Assembly (NCBI GenBank): GCA_029931535.1
Contig: JAQPZY010001670.1
Location: 1,302,001-1,366,000, forward strand
From: Margaritifera margaritifera
Taxonomy: Eukaryota; Mollusca; Bivalvia; Unionida; Margaritiferidae
DNA: 64,000 nucleotides
Direction: 5' to 3'
The notes below the pieces were generated by a model. It ran no database searches. It worked only from the letters and a program-made list of their open reading frames with translations, and had not been told where the DNA came from. Position numbers and translations under genes: made by a program. Positions 58,313 through 64,000 of this stretch are shown piece by piece (position 1 is the stretch's first letter; every line of letters begins with the position of its first letter).

Positions 58313-59165
58313 TTGGGTTCACACCCCTTACTGCCCCTTAAACCTCCCACTTTAGATGCTGCAGCGACACAAGTGGGTATTTGCACAGGGACTTGGGCTC
58401 GCCTTCCAGTTAAAACACTGGAGGCCTTAGAACAAAAAGCTATGTCACTAGTAACCATAGCTTCGCATGCTGATCTCTTTTCGGCAGCCTCCTACAACCT
58501 GCTTAGGGAGGAAGCTCTGTCACCACTTGCTCTTCATCGTTTGTTGGAAGCAGTGGCAAAAACATCAAGGCATGCGTTATCCTTGACCATGGCTTTATCG
58601 GCAGAGCTTCTCCATCACTGCAGGGATGTTGCCAAGGGAAGAGGTTTAGGACCCCTTCCTCCTCTTGCAGAGTGTCAGAGTGTCCCTCTTCCATGGGTTT
58701 TCATAGGTGCCAGACTAAACCTTTCTTCAGAGGCTTGGTCCTGCATCACGGTCAATGGCTGGGGCCTCTCTGTCATAAAAGGAGGATACCATCTTCGCTT
58801 TCGAAATCTTCCTCCTCTAGTAAGGACCCCCATGTTCTTCCACCAGTCAAATCTGGTGCAGTTAAAGGGAGAGGTGCACTCTCTTCTCCACTCCCGCATT
58901 TTCATGGTACCCAAGAAAGGGGGAAAGTTTCGTCTAATTATTGATTTTTCCTCCCTAAACAAATTTCTGCAGGAGGAACCCTTCAAGACAAAAACTGCAG
59001 CTTCAGTCATTAATGCCATAAGGCCCGACCACTGGGTGGCCTCCATCAACCTTCAGGATGCTTATCTTCACATCCCTATCTTCCTCCTCACAGGAAGTAC
59101 CTCTGGTCTTCCAGTTTAGTGCTCTGCCATTCGGTCTAGCCTTCTTCATCTCAAGATTTTGTCTA
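58313..59165 (+). pseudogene. DIRS copy C reverse transcriptase relic
   Basis: The 268-codon frame 58313-59119 starts with LPVKTLEALEQKAMSLVTIA and a conserved helical region; RT palm: KKGGKFRLIIDFSSLNKFLQ (near 58910), then VASINLQDAYLHIPIF (near 59036). Compared with copy B, about 190 bp are missing between HIPIF and QDFVYVGMNFLTN (59058-59148 against 49468-49748), which removes the FDDWL box. The reading frame survives almost intact up to that deletion, the longest in the window. Confidence 0.85.
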
Positions 59166-59960
59166 TGTGGGGATGAATTTCCTTACGAACAGGGGATTAG
59201 TCCATGTGCCTCTGGACAGAGTAGACAAGATCCTGTCCCTGTTGGAGATGCTGAGAGCCAAGACCATATTGTCGGCTCATCTTTTTCTTTCCCTGCAGGG
59301 GACCTTGAACTTTGCAGTGGACCTGGTCCCTCTATGCAGACTACATATGCGTCTTTTCCAGTTTCTCCTTCTGGCAAACTGAAAACTGCAAAGGGACCCT
59401 CGGAATGTTCGGATTTCTGTAGGTCAGGTCTTCCACCATCATTTGTTTTGGTGTATCAATTGGGACCAGTTTCTTGCCTGAGTCCCTATACACGCCCCCG
59501 ATCCCCATTCCTGTCTGTTTGCAGATGTGTCAGATTCAGGGTGGGCGCTCATCTGGAGCCGGAAGGTCTGATTCTTCAGGGTTTGTGGTTCTGGGAAGAA
59601 TCTAGTCTCCACATGCAAAATTTGGAAATGAGGGCAGTGTTCTTAGCCCTTCAGGGGTGCGTTGACATCATAAAGGGTCGCTACATGATGGTATCTGACA
59701 ACAATATGTCGGTGGTGGATTACCTCAGAAGACAAGGAGGCACACATGCCCCTTCTCTTTGCATTTAGGTTTAGAACCTCTGTTGGGCAACCTCGGAAGG
59801 AATTACCCTTTGATTTTACCACATTTCTGGCAAAAATAATATTTTGGCAGACAATCTGTCCAGGAAAGGATGGATAGTCATCACGGAATGCTCTCTGCAC
59901 CAATCCGTAGCAGATTTCCTGTTCAGACTTTAGGGGACACCCTTGGTGGACTTGTTCACC
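59160..59960 (+). pseudogene. DIRS copy C RT thumb and RNase H relic
   Basis: GMNFLTNRGLVHVPLDRVDK (59165-59230), then ILSAHLFLSLQGTLNFAVDL. RNase H words: DVSDSGWALIWS-like near 59530, VFLALQGCVDIIKGRYMMVS and NNMSVVDYLRRQGG (59640-59740, in one 236-codon frame), then DNLSRKG-like near 59870. The DNN and VVDYLRRQGG motifs are the DIRS RNase H. Several frame changes. Confidence 0.78.
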
Positions 59961-60199
59961 ACAAGGCTAAACAACAAGCTCCCCTTTTACGCCTCCCCAG
60001 TCCCCAATCAGAGAGCCTGGGCATTGGATGCTTTCAGCCTGAATTGGGATCGTCTGTTCATCTACGCCTTCCCACCCTTCAGGATGATTCCACAAGTACT
60101 TCACAAAGCAAGGAACTCCACTGCTTAGCTTGTGTTGATAGTCCCTCTGTGGCCCCAATGATCATGGTTCAACGATCTTCTTGACCTGCTGGTAGACCA

Positions 60200-61385
60200 G
60201 CCCAGGATGTTACCGCAGAGGAGGGACCTTCTGTCGCAGCACCAGGGTTCTCTTCTGCACAACAGCCACAGATTCTTCACCTTCATGCTTGGCACATCTC
60301 AAATGATTTCTCTGCCAGGAGAAGTTTTCGAGCAAAGTCTCCAAGTGCATCATTCAATCCAGGAGGCGATCTACATCAGAGATCTACGATACCAAGTGGA
60401 GAATCTTTTGCGATTGGTGCAGTAGGAAATGTATCGATCCTAGCTGTCCCTCTTTGAGTGCAGTGGCTGATTTTCTTCTCTTCCTGTTTGAAGAGAGACA
60501 ATGCTCAGTTTCTACTATCAAGGGCTATAGGGAAGCCCTTTTTAACACTCTCAAATTTTTGCAGGGTCCGGCTATTGGTGTGGACTCTCACTTAGCAGAC
60601 CTGATGAGGTATTCTGAACTGCAAAGACCAGTGTCTCGCTCTCTGATGTGGAATTTCTCATGTGTCTTGTGGTCCATTAATCAATCCCCCTATGAACCTT
60701 TAAGTGAGGCTTCTTTCGAGAACCTTACCCTCAAGACTGTTTTCTTGCTCTCCTTGGCATCCATGAGACTAAGGAGTGAGCTTCATGCTCTATCCATAGA
60801 GCAAGGCTGTTTGAGATTCAATGGGAATTATGAGTCGGTTTCTCTCCTCTGCCAACCAGGTTTTTAGCAAAAAAAAACAGCTTCCGTTGGTCGCTCCACT
60901 TCCGATTGAGATCCCCAGTCTCAGTTGTATCTGTGCTGGGGATGATCAGGATAGACTCTTATGTCCAGTTAGAGCTTTACATCTTTATTTAGCAGCTTCT
61001 AAAGGGAGAAGGAAGGGTAGGAAGTGTCTTTTCCTCCCCCTTAAGGGTTCAGCTGATACTTTAGCTTCCATTGTTTTGAGGTGGATTACCAAATCTATCA
61101 AGATAGATTACCAGTCCCTTACTGAGAGGGATCTTTGTTTCATGAAAATTAAAGCTCATGAAGTTCAAGCCTTTGCTACCTCATGGGCCTATTTAACTCA
61201 TTTGCCTCTGGAGGATGTGATGAACTCTGTGTTTTGGCTATCTCATGCAACCTTCTCCTCCTTTTGCCTTCACTCATTGGCTCCCCAAAGCGAAGGCATA
61301 TTTTCTTTGGGTTCACTAGTCATAGCTCAAAAAGTGGCCCATCCAGCAGTAGTCGACGCCTCTACAGTGGGGGTGAGTATTCCTT
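60200..61385 (+). pseudogene. DIRS copy C tyrosine recombinase relic
   Basis: SAVADFLLFLFEERQCSVST and IKGYREALFNTLKFLQ (60454-60560), then SLASMRLRSELHALSIEQG with the first catalytic Arg (near 60775), then LAASKGRRKGRKCLFLPLKG (near 60990) and IKAHEVQAFATSWAYLTH (61145-61200). The H-x-x-R box is HEVQ (CAA at 61166-61168), so a catalytic Arg is lost. A one-base frameshift lies near 60867. The product, if repaired, would be about 370 residues; I do not attempt that here. Confidence 0.85.
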
Positions 61386-61429
61386 GTTATTTTCCTTAAC
61401 CAGTTGTGAGATTATCAGCCTCCCACCAA

Positions 61430-61570
61430 ACTGGCAAATTCAACTAAGCAATAGCAACACAGTAAGCTATTACTGATATTAAAATGTAGTTTGTTTTTTT
61501 TGTGTGTGTGTGTGTTGGGGGTGTAAACTAATTTTAATTATGTAATACTTACCTGTTGCTATTGCCAGAT
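61430..61570. repeat. Internal complementary region of DIRS copy C
   Basis: caatagcaacacagtaagctattactgatattaaaatgtag is complementary to the left end (55716-55760); gtaaactaattttaattatgtaatacttacctgttgctattg continues as complement of the right end. This arrangement is diagnostic of DIRS-type elements. Confidence 0.82.
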
Positions 61571-61609
61571 TCACTCCTCCCCCTCCCGCACTGATGTTCC
61601 ACTAGTAAG

Positions 61610-61800
61610 GCTATGTCCTGAAAAAGAATGAGGAATTGTGGGTTACACATGTGCAATACTGTGGGGTTTAGACAGGGAGTTCTATTCACTAGAACTTTCT
61701 AGTCAATGGAGGATGAATTCTCATCATATGGTCGGGTATTTTCCATCATGGAAATAGATTAGCTAAGCAATAGCAACAGGCTACTATTACATAATTAAAA
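61610..61800. repeat. Right inverted terminal repeat of DIRS copy C
   Basis: Reverse complement of 55741-55925; see there. Confidence 0.88.
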
Positions 61801-61832
61801 TTAAAATCAGTTTTACCCCCCAAAAACTACAT

Positions 61833-62668
61833 TTTCATCACAGCACAAAATGACATCTTCACTGTAGCATGGCTGAATGGCAAATGCACAAAACAAAAGT
61901 ATTCCCTCGCGCACATGCACATGAAGGGGTTAAAGTTTAGGGACTTGGCACATGTTACTTAGTGCGTGGCTCATAACAGCCATTGGAAGAAAAGACAATT
62001 TCTACTTAGATTCGTCCTCTAATATGAAAAACTAAATCTGCAGCTAATATGTGTGGATCATACATATATCAATTAATAAAAAAAATTATAACATTAAAAC
62101 CATATGAAATAATTAGTTTTATCAAAGGTTTGTTTGTATATGATTGTATGGGCTTCATTAGGGGAATAATTAAAAAATCAAAATGTTATTCTGTAACAAA
62201 TATAATGCTGGAGATTGTCAAGCAAGGCTCATTAACATAATGATGTCAAACATGTACAATCTGATTGGCTGACAGCATTAAGAATGTCCTGTTGATAATG
62301 AAAATTATATATTAGCTAAAGATGGTTATATTGTTGTGAAACAAAAACTTCTCCAAATAATGATGTTACCATAAAGAATTCCAATTGGGTCTCGGTGATG
62401 TTGTTCTGCATATTTGACATGATCCACTTGGATATCAGCCATAAGCATGTAATCTTTAATATACTGGATTCATTAAATACCATCTGATGGTTAGAGATTT
62501 TATTGTTATGGATATATAAACAATACTTATTCAAAAAGCTTTAATTTATTCGCATGTTGCATTTGCTATTTCCTGTGATATGCATTTGCTTTTGTAGATT
62601 TTAGAGTAGTAGACTCGAGTGAGATAAGTCACATACTAATTGAGCTACACTCTTCAAATAAATAATTA

Positions 62669-62720
<52 letters not shown>

Positions 62721-63050
62721 TTGACTAGTGGATGAAAAACAATAACATCAGATTACTTGACTAGTGGAAGAAAAACAATAACATCAGATTGATAATAAAA
62801 TGATTACATAAGATATTCAGAAACAGTTAAAGGTTAGGGTGACAATCATACACTTCAAAATATGTAAGCAATGTATTGGCAGTACAACATGCCAAGAAAA
62901 CATAGAAATATATAACTTAATTACTACATTGTAACAATTTACATGAGTCAATCTCAAATGCACTATGTAAAATCACTATCTCCAATCTTTGACACTCTTA
63001 AATTGTGACTAATTAACTTCTTGTCTTCATATTAAGTAGTTTGAATGAGA
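61833..63050. other. Non-coding with (TTA)n and a 36-bp duplication
   Basis: (TTA)n at about 62665-62719. Directly after, ttacttgactagtgga(t/a)gaaaaacaataacatcagat occurs twice in tandem (62718-62790). No coding signal. Confidence 0.6.
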
Positions 63051-63139
63051 AGGTAGGCATGTGCAAACTTATTATGACCAATCCACAAACTTTATGAGAG
63101 GAAAAATATGTTCTACATGTAAATACAGGTACATGTACA

Positions 63140-63560
63140 TGGACAACATGATGCAAGTTTCATGCCAATCCATCAATAACTGCAGGACTAGCTGCACTAA
63201 CAAGATTGTGTCATACTACAAGACGAAAACGGCAGTAAATCTAACAAAAATTGTGGGAGCAAAGTGATTTGTCAATATGCACATTTCATGAGATGACCAT
63301 AATATTTACCAAGTTTCATGACAGTCCATCAAAAACTGGGGGACTTGTTTTGCTAACAAGAGTGTGTCATATACTGCATTAGGCTACAAGATAAAAGGGA
63401 CAATAGCTAACAAAAATTGTGGGAGTAAAGTGATTTGTCATTATGCACATTATCAGGTGATGACAATAATATTTACCAGGTTTTATGGCAGTCTATCAAA
63501 AACTGCAGGACTTGTTGCACTAATGAGATTCTGCTGGCCAGACATAATGATTACTGTATA
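63140..63560. repeat. Tandem repeat family 6 (aagtttcatgccaatccatcaa), unit about 163 bp
   Basis: gtttcatgccaatccatcaa at 63153, gtttcatgacagtccatcaa at 63315, gttttatggcagtctatcaa at 63480. Also shared: gactagctgcactaacaagattgtgtcat and tctaacaaaaattgtgggagcaaagtgatttgtc. A very common kind of repeat in bivalve genomes in my recollection. Confidence 0.75.
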
Positions 63561-63627
63561 TATCTGGCCCCTGCCTCTATAGAGACAGGTGTAAGCATTT
63601 TCAAGCCAATGGAAATGGGATTGTGTG

Positions 63628-63629
<2 letters not shown>

Positions 63630-63659
<30 letters not shown>

Positions 63660-63802
63660 TGTATGTATGTATGTATGTATGTATGTATGTATGTATGTAT
63701 GTATGTATGTATGTATGTATGTATGTATGTATGTATGTATGTATGTATGTATGTATGTATGTATGTATGTATGTATGTATGTATGTATGTATGTATGTAT
63801 GT
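63630..63802. repeat. (GTAT)n microsatellite
   Basis: About 43 units, followed by an AG-rich tract (63815-63840). Frames of Met-Tyr-Val-Cys and Thr-Tyr-Ile-His on the two strands are artefacts. Confidence 0.97.
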
Positions 63803-64000
63803 GTATAAGAAACAGAGAGAGAGGGAGAGAGAGAGAGATTTGAATGAGAATGAAAACTCCTTGTATTGCATATTGAATGTATATTGACTATGTGTGTTCA
63901 TATGTATGGGTAGGTGTCCATGTAGGGGAGAGAAAGATGAGAAAGTGAATATATTGTTGTATATGCATGCTGCTATGTATATGTATGCATATGTGTGTAT

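Larger units (their letters stand above)
55716..61832 (+). mobile_element. DIRS-like retroelement copy C, best preserved structure
   Basis: The left inverted repeat (ttttaatatcattaatagcttactctgttgctattgcttagc... to about 55925) is the reverse complement of the right one (about 61610-61800; right end ...cccccaaaaactacat, 61832). Both share the long block ctagtgaatagaactccctgtctaaaccccacagtatt. Order on +: gag-like, RT, RNase H, tyrosine recombinase, internal complementary region, right repeat. Length 6117 bp. No target duplication, as expected. Coding is broken; an RT deletion removes the catalytic box. Confidence 0.92.

Overview
The window is metazoan nuclear DNA, most likely from a mollusc and quite possibly a bivalve. 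It has AT-rich, intron-like sequence, short exons with consensus splice sites, long microsatellites, DIRS-type tyrosine-recombinase retroelements, hAT DNA transposons, LINE fragments and several 110-165 bp tandem-repeat families of a style I associate with bivalve genomes. The species call is inference. Nothing bacterial is present, and there are no operons, CRISPR arrays or intact long genes.

Host gene: three exons on the + strand (6995-7244, 25254-25397, 41955-42113) have acceptor and donor sites and phases that fit one another. The last two encode cysteine-rich GCC2/GCC3 (ephrin-receptor-like) modules. They appear to be internal exons of one large extracellular modular protein. Its introns here are about 18.0 kb and 16.6 kb, and almost everything else in the window lies inside introns.

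Intron 1 (7245-25253) holds tandem-repeat arrays, a TIR element (8581-9687), a small hAT-like MITE (13298-13541), and from 14366 to about 23467 the most unusual object: a decayed endogenous double-jelly-roll DNA virus or Polinton/adintovirus-like element. All its relic genes lie on +. They are an A32/FtsK-type packaging ATPase, several unrecognised reading frames, a penton-like capsid relic with a PVI/pX-like tail, a double-jelly-roll major capsid relic, a small basic ORF, an ORF split by an insertion, a membrane-helix ORF and a 20-residue-repeat ORF. A 3.0 kb DIRS copy (A, 18822-21840) sits inside it; removing that copy makes a small viral reading frame contiguous. I saw no polymerase, integrase or protease.

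Intron 2 (25398-41954) holds CATA/CA microsatellites, a tRNA-Thr-like SINE, a minus-strand LINE RT fragment (34955-36625) and a plus-strand LINE endonuclease relic (36898-37710).

Downstream (42114-64000): a 1.8 kb hAT element with 15-bp TIRs and a 5-bp target duplication; DIRS copy B (45094-52414) inserted in an old LINE RT and itself carrying an 843-bp hAT-like insertion; a 12-unit, 110-bp tandem array with a hairpin in most units (53225-54535); and DIRS copy C (55716-61832) with clear inverted terminal repeats and an internal complementary region. All three DIRS copies are defective. The window ends in a 165-bp repeat array and a long GTAT microsatellite.
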